From Curtobacterium pusillum (GTDB lineage: Bacteria; Actinomycetota; Actinomycetes; Actinomycetales; Microbacteriaceae): DNA of 64,000 nt. The position numbers and the translations under genes were made by a program. Below the pieces are notes generated by a model. The model was not told the origin of the DNA. It did not search any database and saw only the letters and a list, made by a program, of their open reading frames with translations. The DNA is taken from the NCBI RefSeq assembly GCF_007680845.1, contig NZ_VEIY01000001.1, forward strand, positions 442,227 to 506,226, written 5' to 3'. Shown piece by piece: positions 1-7,962 of this stretch (within the stretch, counting starts at the first letter, position 1; every line of letters begins with the position of its first letter).

Positions 1-840
1 GGCTTCGGCGCACACGGCCTCCACGTCCTGACCGGCGCCGACGACGTCGCGGAACACCGCTGGGCGCCCGACGTGCGCGAGGAGATCCACTCCCTCGCGA
101 AGGGCGTCGCCGTCCTCGCGACCGGCATCGCGGCGGACAACGGCCTCGTCGACGTCGACGAGCCGGTCGCGCACGCGCTCCCCGACATCGCGTTCGGCGC
201 CGGCACCGACGCGGTCACGCTCCGCCACCTCCTCACGATGACGAGCGGCGTCGACATGCCCTGGTCCGAGACGGAGCTGACGGACTGGCCGGACCTGGCC
301 GTCGAGTTCCTCGGGCGCCCGTCGCGCGGCCGGGTGTTCCAGTACGCGAACGCGAGCACGTACACGGCGATGCGGGTCCTCGAGACGCGCACCGGCGACG
401 TCGGAGCGTTCGTCGCCCGACGCCTGTTCGAGCCGCTCGGCATCGAGGACGTCGTCTGGCAGCGCTGCGCGAACGGGTACGTGGCCGGTGGTGAGGGGCT
501 GGCCCTCCGCACGGAGGAGGTCGCCAGGCTGGGCCGGCTGATCCGCGACCGCGGTGCGTTCGGCGGTCGGCGCATCGTCGGTGCGCGCTGGTGCGACGCC
601 ATGCACGCCGACTGGGTGCGTCGAACGGACACCGACCCTGGGTACGACCGGTACGCGATGGCCGGCTGGGGTGGCCCCGGACGGCTCTGGCGACTGCACG
701 GCGCGTACGGCCAGATGCTCCTCTTCGACGGCGACACCGTGGTCACCGTGACGGCCGACGACCACTCCGGAGCCGACGCGTTCGCCGGGATCGTCGCGGC
801 CGAGCTGGAACGGCAGCGCCCGACCGCGACACGCGCCTGA
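1..840 (+). CDS. Serine hydrolase of the beta-lactamase/DD-peptidase fold (5' partial)
   Basis: The reading frame is open from base 1, so the true start lies outside the window and the GTG at 73 is internal. All three motifs of the penicillin-binding/beta-lactamase fold are visible: SxxK as SLAK (nucleophile Ser codon 91-93, Lys 100-102), YxN as YAN near 343-351, and HxG as HGAYG near 697. The segment TLRHLLTMTSG before YAN is typical of class C-like serine hydrolases. Members act as esterases, peptidases or beta-lactamases; the substrate cannot be read from sequence. No signal peptide can be judged because the N-terminus is missing. A palindromic repeat follows the stop. Confidence 0.85.
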   Translation, partial: GFGAHGLHVLTGADDVAEHRWAPDVREEIHSLAKGVAVLATGIAADNGLVDVDEPVAHALPDIAFGAGTDAVTLRHLLTMTSGVDMPWSETELTDWPDLAVEFLGRPSRGRVFQYANASTYTAMRVLETRTGDVGAFVARRLFEPLGIEDVVWQRCANGYVAGGEGLALRTEEVARLGRLIRDRGAFGGRRIVGARWCDAMHADWVRRTDTDPGYDRYAMAGWGGPGRLWRLHGAYGQMLLFDGDTVVTVTADDHSGADAFAGIVAAELERQRPTATRA

Positions 841-880
841 TCCGCGCGAGGTGCGCCGGGCGGTCTCCCGCACCCCACGG

Positions 881-925
881 CGGACTGGAGGCGCGGTGCC
901 GGATCCGCACCGCGCCTCCAGTCCG
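881..925. repeat. Intergenic palindrome, copy 1 (CTGG variant)
   Basis: Arms of 19 bases around a 7-base centre, beginning CGGACTGGAGGCGCGGTGC. It lies 40 bases after the stop of the serine hydrolase and before kup. It belongs to the dispersed family also found at 5601, 13145, 16605, 18591, 20236, 27380, 32272 and 54243. A strong RNA hairpin is possible but no T-tract follows, so a terminator role is inference. Confidence 0.85.
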
Positions 926-1007
926 GCATGTGCGCACGCTGCAAGCGCGCCCGTGTCGACGGTGCGAAGATGGGCGGCGGCCGTCGCCCGGACGGCCGGA
1001 GACGGAA

Positions 1008-2966
1008 GTGACGAGCGTGACCGAGACCCGCTCTCAGACCCCGGCGACCGACGCGGCCGACGACGGCGCGCACGGTGCGACGAAGGGCGTCGCCGCGCTC
1101 GCGCTGGCAGCGCTCGGCGTCGTGTTCGGCGACATCGGGACCAGCCCGCTGTACGCGCTCCGGACGGTCTTCACGATCGACGACGGCATCGTGAAGGCCA
1201 ACCAGGAAGACGTCTACGGCGTGATCTCGATGATGTTCTGGAGCATCACGATCATCGTGTCGATCAAGTACGTCCTCGTGCTCATGCGGGCCGACAACGA
1301 CGGCGAGGGCGGCGTGATGGCGCTGGCCGCACTGGCTCGCCGGCTGTACGCGAAGCGGCGCGGCGGTGCGGTGATCTTCCTCGTCATCGGGATCGTCGGC
1401 GTCTCGCTGTTCTACGGAGACTCGGTGATCACGCCCGCGGTGTCGGTGCTGTCCGCGGTCGAGGGGCTCGAGACCGCGGCGCCGTCGGTCGGGCACCTGG
1501 TCGTGCCGATCGCCGCCGTCATCCTCGTCATCCTGTTCGCGGCGCAACGGTTCGGCACCGGCAAGGTCGGGTCCCTGTTCGGGCCGGTCATGCTGCTCTG
1601 GTTCGTGGTGATCGCCGGTGCCGGCGTGCCGCACATCATCGCCCACCCGGGCGTCCTGCAGGGTCTGTCGCCGACGTGGGCCATCGCCTTCCTCTTCGCG
1701 CACCCGTACATCACGTTCGTGGCGATGGGCGCCGTCGTGCTGGTCATCACCGGTGCGGAAGCGCTGTACGCCGACATGGGCCACTTCGGCCGGCCGGCGA
1801 TCCTCCGGGCGTGGTTCTTCGTCGTGTTCCCCGCCCTGGTGCTCAACTACCTCGGCCAGGCGTCGCTGGTGCTCAGCAACCCCGAGGCCGCGAAGGACCC
1901 GTTCTTCCTGCTCTTCCCGAACGCCCTGCAGATCCCCGTGGTGGTCCTCGCGACGATCGCGACCGTGATCGCCAGCCAGGCCGTCATCTCCGGGGCGTTC
2001 TCGCTCACCCGGCAGGCGGTGCAGCTCGGACTCCTGCCGCCGCTGACGATCCGGCAGACCTCGCGTCGTGAGAGCGGCCAGATCTACCTGCCGGCCGTGA
2101 ACCTCCTGCTCTTCATCGGCGTCCTCGCGATCATGCTCGCGTTCCGGTCCTCCGCGAACCTGGCGACCGCGTACGGGGTGTCCGTGACGGGTGCGCTCGT
2201 CGTCGACACCCTGCTGCTCCTCATCGTCGTGCGGCCGCTGTGGAAGTGGAAGACGTGGAAGCTCGTCGTCGCCGCGGTGGCGTTCGGCGGACTCGAGCTG
2301 ACGTTCCTCGCCGGCAACCTGTCGAAGATCCTGCACGGCGGGTGGGTGCCGCTGCTCATCGCCCTCGCCGTGATCACGATCATGACGACGTGGCGCCGCG
2401 GCCGGCAGCTCGTCCAGGACGAGCGCAAGGAACGCGAGGGGTCGCTCGCCGACTTCATCACGAAGATCAACACGAAGGGCATCCCGCGCGTCAAGGGCGT
2501 CGCCGTGTTCCCGCACCCGAACAAGGAGACGACGCCGCTCGCGCTCCGGGCCAACGTCGAGCACAACCACGTCGTGCACCGGACCGTGATCATCGTGTCC
2601 GTCCTCACCGCGAACGTGCCGCACGTGCCGCACGCGAAGGCGTTCTTCCGGGACGACCTCGGCTACGAGGACGACGGCATCGACCACATCACGATCAAGT
2701 TCGGGTTCTCGGACGACCAGGACCTGCCGAAGGCACTGCACGCGGCGTGCCTGGCCGAGGTGCTCGACATCGACCCGGACGAGATGGAGCGCGCCTCGTA
2801 CTTCATCTCCCGCGGGGCGCTCCGGCCGATGCCGGGCAACCGCGGCATGGTCGGCTGGCGGAAGAAACTGTTCGTCGGTCTGGCGCACAACGCGGCCGAC
2901 CCGGCGGCCCGGTTCGGCCTGCCGGCACAGCGCACCGTGACGATGGGCAGCGACGTCGAGATCTGA
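1008..2966 (+). CDS. kup: Kup-family low-affinity potassium transporter
   Basis: About 652 residues, the usual length for the Kup/HAK/KT family of proton-coupled K+ importers in the plasma membrane. The family signature GVVFGDIGTSPLYALRTVF is near the N-terminus, followed by about twelve hydrophobic segments, and a hydrophilic cytoplasmic C-terminal domain begins after about residue 440. There is no ATG near the conserved start. GTG at 1008 has GGAG six bases upstream (998-1001); GTG at 1017 with GGAAG is an equally possible start. The gene stands alone between a palindrome and a stem-loop terminator. No c-di-AMP riboswitch was recognised upstream. Confidence 0.93.
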   Translation: MTSVTETRSQTPATDAADDGAHGATKGVAALALAALGVVFGDIGTSPLYALRTVFTIDDGIVKANQEDVYGVISMMFWSITIIVSIKYVLVLMRADNDGEGGVMALAALARRLYAKRRGGAVIFLVIGIVGVSLFYGDSVITPAVSVLSAVEGLETAAPSVGHLVVPIAAVILVILFAAQRFGTGKVGSLFGPVMLLWFVVIAGAGVPHIIAHPGVLQGLSPTWAIAFLFAHPYITFVAMGAVVLVITGAEALYADMGHFGRPAILRAWFFVVFPALVLNYLGQASLVLSNPEAAKDPFFLLFPNALQIPVVVLATIATVIASQAVISGAFSLTRQAVQLGLLPPLTIRQTSRRESGQIYLPAVNLLLFIGVLAIMLAFRSSANLATAYGVSVTGALVVDTLLLLIVVRPLWKWKTWKLVVAAVAFGGLELTFLAGNLSKILHGGWVPLLIALAVITIMTTWRRGRQLVQDERKEREGSLADFITKINTKGIPRVKGVAVFPHPNKETTPLALRANVEHNHVVHRTVIIVSVLTANVPHVPHAKAFFRDDLGYEDDGIDHITIKFGFSDDQDLPKALHAACLAEVLDIDPDEMERASYFISRGALRPMPGNRGMVGWRKKLFVGLAHNAADPAARFGLPAQRTVTMGSDVEI

Positions 2967-2980
2967 CGACGTCCGCCCTG

Positions 2981-3007
2981 CCCGTCAGCGTTCCTGCCGC
3001 TGACGGG
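2981..3007 (+). terminator. Stem-loop terminator after kup
   Basis: A perfect 10-base stem (CCCGTCAGCG pairing with CGCTGACGGG) with a 7-base loop starts 15 bases after the kup stop codon. There is no T-run, as is common in high-GC actinobacteria. Confidence 0.75.
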
Positions 3008-3147
3008 GTACGTGGGGTACAGCGAACCTGGACGAACGCGATCCGCCGAGGGAATCCTCTAACACCTCGGCACCACCTCCCGATACTCCCTCGCACAAGC
3101 ACCACGGTCATCGCACCACACGCTGAGCCAAGCAGGAGGCAGTTCGC

Positions 3148-3993
3148 ATGCGGTCCCCGTTCGTCCTCGTCACCGCCGTCTCGGTCGCGCTCGTCGTCGC
3201 GACCGGCCTGGCTGCCGGCGCACCAGCCGACGCCGCCACGGTCCCCGCCTCGTCGAAGGCGACCGCCACCATCCCGAACTCCACCACCGTGCCGGCCCGG
3301 GGGAACCTGGTCACCAACGGCCGGACGTGGAAGATGTCGTACCGCCAGGGCTTCGACAGCACGAACGCCGCGGTGGGTCAGTTCGCGAAGGCGTACCCGT
3401 CGATCGGCACCTACGACGGCTTCTCCGACACGACGGGGCGTGGCAAGTACGCGCCCGCGAAGGTCCTCAGCGTGTCGAAGGGCGTCCTGGACTTCGCGCT
3501 GCACACCGAGAAGGGGCAGCCGCTGGTCGCGGCGATCATGCCCGACGGCTACGCCCCGCACAAGACCGGTCGCGTCTCCATCCGGTACAAGACCACCAAG
3601 ACGACCGGCTACAAGTTCGTCGGGATGTTGTGGCCGTCGAACGACAACTGGAACGAGGGCGAGATCGACTGGCCCGAGGCCGACCTCGGTGCTCGCGCTC
3701 GTCCGGCATCGGCCGTGCCCGGGACCCTCTCGGCGCGCGGCATGCAGTTCGAGCCGGGCAAGGAGACCTTCGCGTCCTCGGACACGACCGGCTGGCACGT
3801 GGCGACGACCGAGTGGGACAAGGGCATCGTGCGGTTCTACTGGGACGGCAAGCTCGTGTCGTCGACCACCAAGGCCGTGCCGAAGACGGCGTTCCGGGTG
3901 ACCCTGCAGGCCGAGACGACGACGAGCGGCGCCGCGGTGCCGGCTTCGGCCGTCGGGCACGTCAGCATCGACTGGATCGCGATCTGGAACTGA
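3148..3993 (+). CDS. Secreted GH16-like concanavalin-fold glycanase
   Basis: The 281-residue product begins with a Sec signal peptide (Arg, then a hydrophobic run, then APADAA with a likely cut near residue 28). The mature part has the GH16 catalytic signature as GEIDWPEADL near residue 170: the two Glu and the Asp of ExDxxE are in place. C-terminal segments VRFYWDGKLV and HVSIDWIAIWN are typical GH16 strands. The family cleaves beta-1,3/1,4-glucans and related polymers outside the cell; the exact substrate is not determinable. A strong AGGAGG (3134-3139) stands 8 bases before the ATG. The gene is monocistronic and shares a hairpin terminator with the convergent TetR gene. Confidence 0.85.
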   Translation: MRSPFVLVTAVSVALVVATGLAAGAPADAATVPASSKATATIPNSTTVPARGNLVTNGRTWKMSYRQGFDSTNAAVGQFAKAYPSIGTYDGFSDTTGRGKYAPAKVLSVSKGVLDFALHTEKGQPLVAAIMPDGYAPHKTGRVSIRYKTTKTTGYKFVGMLWPSNDNWNEGEIDWPEADLGARARPASAVPGTLSARGMQFEPGKETFASSDTTGWHVATTEWDKGIVRFYWDGKLVSSTTKAVPKTAFRVTLQAETTTSGAAVPASAVGHVSIDWIAIWN

Positions 3994-4011
3994 GCCCGAC
4001 CTGCGGGCTCA
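3991..4011. terminator. Bidirectional terminator built from both stop codons
   Basis: TGAGCCC and GGGCTCA form a 7-base stem around a 7-base loop. The first TGA is the stop of the GH16 gene; the last TCA is the complement of the stop of the convergent TetR gene. Confidence 0.75.
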
Positions 4012-4587
4012 ACCGAGCGCCGCGGCCGCCGCTCGCAGCTCGTCGAGGGCTGCGAGGGCGGACGCGGCGAGCGGCTCGTCGTCGGTCCGGCCGTTGCCCG
4101 ACCACGCGTCGAACCCCTGCTTGAACGCCAGGACCCCCATCTCGCTCGCGAGGCGGGCCGCCGCGTCGCCGATCCCGCGTGCGACGAGGGCGTCGGTCAT
4201 GGCGGCCGCCATGCCGACGCGCTTCAGGGCATCGCGTTCCTGCAGCTCCGCGCTGGCGGCGACCGCTGCCCGGAGCCGCGGCCCGAGCTCGCGGTTCACC
4301 GGTCCCATCTCCTCCGACGCACGGGCCAGCCCGGCGGCCACGGCGTCGAGCGGGGTCGCACCGTCCGGGGCGTCGGCGATGCCGTCGGCCAGCAGGCGGC
4401 TCAGTGTCTCCTGGCCGGCCACGAGCAGCTCGCGCTTGTCGGGGAAGTGCCGGAAGAACGTGCTCTTCGTGACCCCGGCGCGCTCGGCGATCTGCGCCAC
4501 GGTGGTCTCGTCGTAGCCCTGCTCCGAGAAGAGGTCGACGGCCGCCAGGACCAGTCGTTCCCGGGCTCCGGGTTCCCATCGCGCCAT
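4009..4587 (-). CDS. TetR/AcrR-family transcriptional repressor
   Basis: 192 residues. The N-terminal TetR helix-turn-helix is clear: LFSEQGYDETTVAQIAERAG followed by VTKSTFFRHFPDKRELL. The C-terminal ligand-binding half is poorly conserved, as usual, so the inducer is unknown. It is divergent from the SDR-like gene at 4686, and two dyad operators lie between them, so it probably represses that gene and itself. The start fits a leaderless transcript: TATGAT ends exactly 6 bases before the ATG. Confidence 0.9.
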   Translation of the reverse strand: MARWEPGARERLVLAAVDLFSEQGYDETTVAQIAERAGVTKSTFFRHFPDKRELLVAGQETLSRLLADGIADAPDGATPLDAVAAGLARASEEMGPVNRELGPRLRAAVAASAELQERDALKRVGMAAAMTDALVARGIGDAAARLASEMGVLAFKQGFDAWSGNGRTDDEPLAASALAALDELRAAAAALG

Positions 4588-4593
4588 GGGACG

Positions 4594-4657
4594 ATCATAC
4601 GCGACGGGACAACTGTCCCATCGCGGGTGTACCGTGATGGGACATCGGTCCCGTCAC
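4594..4657. promoter_or_regulatory. Leaderless promoter and twin dyad operators of the TetR/SDR pair
   Basis: On the minus strand TATGAT (4594-4599) precedes the TetR ATG by 6 bases. Two copies of a 24-base dyad follow: 4601-4624 and 4634-4657. Both read GAYGGGAC-N4-GTCCCRTC, each with one mismatch in the 10-base arms. Their centres are 33 bp apart, about three helical turns, which places both proteins on one DNA face. Operator assignment to the adjacent TetR is inference. Confidence 0.75.
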
Positions 4658-4685
4658 TGCGGGACCCCGATCCTCGGGAGCACCC

Positions 4686-5567
4686 ATGCACGTCTTCGTC
4701 ACCGGCGGCACCGGCACCATCGGCACCGCCGTCGTCGCGGAACTCCTCGCGGCGGGCCACGCCGTCTCCGCGCTCGCCCGCTCCGACCGGTCGGCAGCCG
4801 CCCTGACCGCCGCCGGAGCGAACCCGGTGCGCGGTGCACTCACCGACCTCGAGACCCTCCGTGCCGCAGCCGGGGACGCCGACGGGGTCGTCAGCCTCGC
4901 GTTCTCGAACGACTTCAGCTCGCCGGACGCCCTCGCGCGTGCCATCGCCGAGGAGTCCGCCGCGATGGCCGCCCTCGGCGAGGCCCTCGTCGGGTCCGAC
5001 CGCCCGTTCGTCGTCGTGTCCGGGACGCCGTGGGTCGCCGGACGTCCGTCGGTCGAGACCGATCCGCTCCCGCTGGAGGGCCCGGTCGCCGGGCGAGCGC
5101 GATCGGTCCTCGCCGCCCTCGACCTCGCGGACCGGGGCGTCCGGGTCTCCGCGATCCGCCTGCCCCGCACGGTGCACGCCGACGGCACCGGGGGCTTCGC
5201 CGGGATCCTCACCGAGGTCGCCCGGAGCACCGGTGTCGCCGGGTACCCCGGTACGGGCGAGCAGCGCTGGCCGGCCGTCCACGCGCGGGATGCCGCGGTG
5301 CTGTTCCGGCTCGCGCTCGAGGGGGCACCGGCCGGGACGGCGTGGCACGCCGTCGCCGACGAAGGCGACCGGGTCCGCGACATCGTCGAGGTCATCGGGC
5401 GGCGGCTCGGCGTGCCCGTGCAGCGGGTCGCGGACGAGACCTTCGGTGCGTTCGCACCGATCTTCGCGATGGACCAGCCGGCGTCCGGCGCGGTCACCCA
5501 GCGCACGCTCGGCTGGCAGCCGACCCACCCGAGCCTGCTGGCGGACCTGGAGAACGTCACCCAGTGA
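4686..5567 (+). CDS. NAD(P)-binding epimerase-like (atypical SDR) oxidoreductase
   Basis: 293 residues with an N-terminal Rossmann motif VTGGTGTIG at about residues 5-13, typical of NAD-dependent epimerase/NmrA-like atypical SDRs. VVSGTPW at about 114 and IRLPRTVH at about 160 match strands of this class, but no canonical YxxxK is obvious, so the reaction is uncertain. A CTCGGGAG ribosome-binding site lies just before the ATG. It is divergent from a TetR gene and probably induced when that repressor is released. A palindrome (5601-5648) terminates it. Confidence 0.82.
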   Translation: MHVFVTGGTGTIGTAVVAELLAAGHAVSALARSDRSAAALTAAGANPVRGALTDLETLRAAAGDADGVVSLAFSNDFSSPDALARAIAEESAAMAALGEALVGSDRPFVVVSGTPWVAGRPSVETDPLPLEGPVAGRARSVLAALDLADRGVRVSAIRLPRTVHADGTGGFAGILTEVARSTGVAGYPGTGEQRWPAVHARDAAVLFRLALEGAPAGTAWHAVADEGDRVRDIVEVIGRRLGVPVQRVADETFGAFAPIFAMDQPASGAVTQRTLGWQPTHPSLLADLENVTQ

Positions 5568-5600
5568 CGGACGTCACCGGCGTGAGGGGCGTCACCCCGT

Positions 5601-5648
5601 GACGGACGGGAGGCGCGGTGCGGGCCCGCACCGCGCCTCCCGTCCGTC
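5601..5648. repeat. Intergenic palindrome, copy 2 (perfect)
   Basis: Continuous 24-base arms with no loop beyond the central GGGCCC; CGGG variant (GGACGGGAGGCGCGGTGC core). It sits between two convergent genes, 33 bases after one stop and 6 bases from the other. Confidence 0.9.
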
Positions 5649-5653
5649 CGTGC

Positions 5654-6529
5654 TCAGTGGGTGCGGCCGCGCAGGCGACCGACGCCGAGGACGACGCCGA
5701 CCACCATCATGCCGAGCACGACGCCGAACACCGCTGAGACGGCCGTGTCCACGATCCACGTCACGACCGGACCGGTCGCTTCGATCGCGTGCTCGATGGC
5801 GTGCAGCAGGTCGTACGGGCCGTGCCAGACGGTCTCGGCGAGGTTCTGGATCACGAGGTGGCCGCCCACCCAGAGCATCGCGACCGTGCCGACGACGCTG
5901 ATGACCCGGAAGACCGCCGGCATCGCCCGGACGATCCGCGCGCCGGTCCGTCGGGTGCGGCGGACCGGGTGCTTCATCATCTGCAGGCCGATGTCGTCGA
6001 CCTTCACGAGGAGTGCGACCGCACCGTAGACGGCCGCCGTCATGACGAGGCCGATGACGATGAGCGCGCCGAGCGTCGGCCAGAGCCCGAAGTCCGGGTC
6101 GAGCCCGGCCAGGGCGATGAGCATGATCTCGGTGCTGAGGATGAGGTCGGTGCGGATCGCGCCGAAGACGAGCTTCCCCTCGTCGCCGGTCGACTCCTCG
6201 GCGCCGGCGTGGTGGTGGCCGAACCACTCGGTGACCTTCTCGGCGCCCTCGAAGCACAGGTACGTCCCGCCGAGGAGCAGCAGCCACGGGAGCACCCACG
6301 GGGCGAACGCCGTGAGCAGCAGCGCGAGCGGGATGATGATGACGAACTTGTTGAACAGGCTCCCGAGTGCGATCCGCCCGACGACCGGCAACTCACGGGC
6401 GGGGGAGAGCCCCTGCACGTACTGCGGGGTCACGGCCGCGTCGTCGATGACGACACCCGCCGTCTTGGCGCTGGCCTTCAGGGCCGCGGAGAGCACGTCG
6501 TCGACGATGGCGAGCAGACCGACTGACAT
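5654..6529 (-). CDS. DUF808-family inner-membrane protein (YedI-like)
   Basis: 291 residues. The N-terminus (GLLAIVDDVLSAALKASAKT) and the segment GGTYLCFEGAEKVTEWF are characteristic of the DUF808/YedI family of unknown function. At least five hydrophobic segments are visible, including FVIIIPLALLLTAFAPWVLP and several in the C-terminal half, so it is an integral membrane protein. Function is not established for the family. The start appears leaderless: TAGTCT on the minus strand (6536-6541) is 6 bases before the ATG. Confidence 0.85.
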   Translation of the reverse strand: MSVGLLAIVDDVLSAALKASAKTAGVVIDDAAVTPQYVQGLSPARELPVVGRIALGSLFNKFVIIIPLALLLTAFAPWVLPWLLLLGGTYLCFEGAEKVTEWFGHHHAGAEESTGDEGKLVFGAIRTDLILSTEIMLIALAGLDPDFGLWPTLGALIVIGLVMTAAVYGAVALLVKVDDIGLQMMKHPVRRTRRTGARIVRAMPAVFRVISVVGTVAMLWVGGHLVIQNLAETVWHGPYDLLHAIEHAIEATGPVVTWIVDTAVSAVFGVVLGMMVVGVVLGVGRLRGRTH

Positions 6530-6572
6530 GCGCCAAGACTAGGGCTTCCGCGGACACTCCCTGTACGTCGAC

Positions 6573-7127
6573 TCAGCAGTCGAGTCGGTACCACACCTGA
6601 TCGCCGCGGCCGTCGTCCGGCTCGGGGTGCGCGGCGGTGGCCAGGGGATCCGGCACGAAGCCCAGTCGCGCGGCCACCCGCGACGACGGGTGGTTCCAGG
6701 ACCGGATGGTCGCCCAGAGCCGGACGGAGCCGGCCGTCCGCGCGGCCTGCACGACGGCCGTCGCCGCCTCGGTCGCGTAGCCGTGCGAGTGGGCTGCCTC
6801 GAGGAACTCGTACGCGACCTCGGGCTCGGCGGGGACCGACCGGCCGACGACCAGACCGCAGTACCCGAGCGGTTCGTCGTCCGCGGCGCGGCGGACCACG
6901 TAGAGCGGCACGGGCGAGCCGATCGTCCCGGCCAGCCGGCTGATCGTGTCGACGGCGGCCGCGACGGTCGGGCGACCGGCGGTGCGCGGCGTCGGCGGCT
7001 CACCACGGCGGGCAGCAGCGGCGCTCCGCTCCGCGACCAGGTCGGCGTACCAGCCGGCGTCGTGGTCGCTCCAGCCGCCCAGGACGAGGCGCTCCGTCCG
7101 CAGCTCCGGCGGGAGCGGCCGGATCAG
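6573..7127 (-). CDS. GNAT-family N-acetyltransferase (RimJ-like), probable CTG start
   Basis: About 184 residues. The N-terminal LPPELRTERLVL is the usual opening of RimJ/RimL-type acetyltransferases. GYATEAATAVVQAA and NHPSSRVAARLGF are the acetyl-CoA-binding motif A region and the terminal motif. It follows the VOC gene on the same strand. There is no ATG, GTG or TTG in frame near the conserved N-terminus; the best start is the CTG at 7127, which overlaps the upstream TGA as CTGA, so it would depend on translational coupling. The end is certain, the start is not. The substrate is unknown. Confidence 0.8.
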   Translation of the reverse strand: MIRPLPPELRTERLVLGGWSDHDAGWYADLVAERSAAAARRGEPPTPRTAGRPTVAAAVDTISRLAGTIGSPVPLYVVRRAADDEPLGYCGLVVGRSVPAEPEVAYEFLEAAHSHGYATEAATAVVQAARTAGSVRLWATIRSWNHPSSRVAARLGFVPDPLATAAHPEPDDGRGDQVWYRLDC

Positions 7128-7561
7128 TCCAGGCAGAACTCGTTGCCCTCGACGTCCTGCATCACGATGCAGGACTCGTTCACCTCGTCGGCGAGCATGC
7201 GACGGAACTGCGTGGCGCCGAGCGCGGTGAGCCGGTCGCTCTCGGCGTCGAGCGCGGCGAGCCGTTCCGCACCCTCGAGCCCGGTGCCGACCCGGACGTC
7301 GAGGTGCACGCGGTTCTTGACGACCTTGCCCTCCGGGACCCGTTGGAAGAACAGCCGTGGACCGACGCCGTTCGGGTCGACGCAGGCGAACGCCGATCCC
7401 TGGTCCTCCGGCGGGAGCGTCTGGTCGAAGGCGTCCCACGAGTCGAAGCCCGGTGGCGGAGGCGGCACCACGTAGCCGAGCACCTCGCACCAGAACCGCG
7501 CGACCCGCTCGGGGTCCGCACAGTCGAACGTCACCTGTACCTGCCGCACCGTCGCAGTCAT
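7124..7561 (-). CDS. VOC-family protein, glyoxalase-like
   Basis: 145 residues with the vicinal-oxygen-chelate fold pattern: VTFDCADPERVARFWCEVLGY at the start, then RLFFQRVPEGK and NRVHLDV, and DVEGNEFCLD at the end. This matches the glyoxalase-like (Glyoxalase_6) group, whose substrates are mostly unknown. It is first in a two-gene minus-strand unit with the GNAT gene. The start is supported by TAGGGT (minus strand, 7568-7573) exactly 6 bases upstream, so the message is probably leaderless. Confidence 0.88.
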   Translation of the reverse strand: MTATVRQVQVTFDCADPERVARFWCEVLGYVVPPPPPGFDSWDAFDQTLPPEDQGSAFACVDPNGVGPRLFFQRVPEGKVVKNRVHLDVRVGTGLEGAERLAALDAESDRLTALGATQFRRMLADEVNESCIVMQDVEGNEFCLD

Positions 7562-7612
7562 GGCGCCACCCTAGGCTGAACGTCGTCGTCGTGTCGTCCG
7601 TATGCTCGCGGC
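7562..7612. promoter_or_regulatory. 51-bp divergent promoter with two leaderless -10 boxes
   Basis: TAGGGT on the minus strand (7568-7573) is 6 bases before the VOC ATG. TATGCT on the plus strand (7601-7606) is 6 bases before the ATG at 7613. No ribosome-binding site is seen for either gene. The -35 regions of the two promoters must overlap. Confidence 0.7.
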
Positions 7613-7882
7613 ATGGCTGACTTCACCGCTGACCAGGCCGCCGTCGTGCGGATCGAACGCGCCGAGGAAGGGCGCTGGGACCTCTCGGTGATCAGCGACT
7701 CGGGCGTGCGGATGGGGCACGGCGAGTACCTCTTCGACGCGTCGGACGACGACGCCACGAGCGAGCGGGCAGCGGCGCTCGACTTCGTCCGGGGGTACGG
7801 GTTCCGGTTCGAGCCGGACGCCGTGGTCGCGGACGGGCCCGACGCGTACTGGGCGCCGCTGTTGGCGCTCGACGAGCGGTAG
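7613..7882 (+). CDS. Small conserved-type hypothetical protein (89 aa)
   Basis: I do not recognise a family. The product is acidic and soluble, with a predicted mix of strands (VVRIERAEEGRWDLSVISD) and an acidic helix (DASDDDATSERAAALDF). Third-position G/C is high, which supports real coding. A TATGCT box 6 bases before the ATG gives it its own leaderless promoter, divergent from the VOC gene. Confidence 0.75.
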   Translation: MADFTADQAAVVRIERAEEGRWDLSVISDSGVRMGHGEYLFDASDDDATSERAAALDFVRGYGFRFEPDAVVADGPDAYWAPLLALDER

Positions 7883-7900
7883 GGGCGCGGCGGGCGGGGT

Positions 7901-7962
7901 CGCGCGGTCGGTCACGCCGGCGCGGCTGGGCCGCTCCGCGCGGTCGGTCACGCCAGCGCGGC
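7901..7962. repeat. Direct duplication of a 26-bp segment at a gene's 3' end
   Basis: CGCGCGGTCGGTCACGCC and the following bases occur at 7901-7926 and again at 7937-7962, 36 bases apart, with one mismatch. The second copy includes the stop codon and last codons of the VOC gene at 7948; the first copy is non-coding. Confidence 0.75.

Noticed and set aside
881..925. Insertion-sequence terminal repeats
   Set aside because: The palindromes have no transposase between any pair and no target duplications; they look like dispersed REP-type units.
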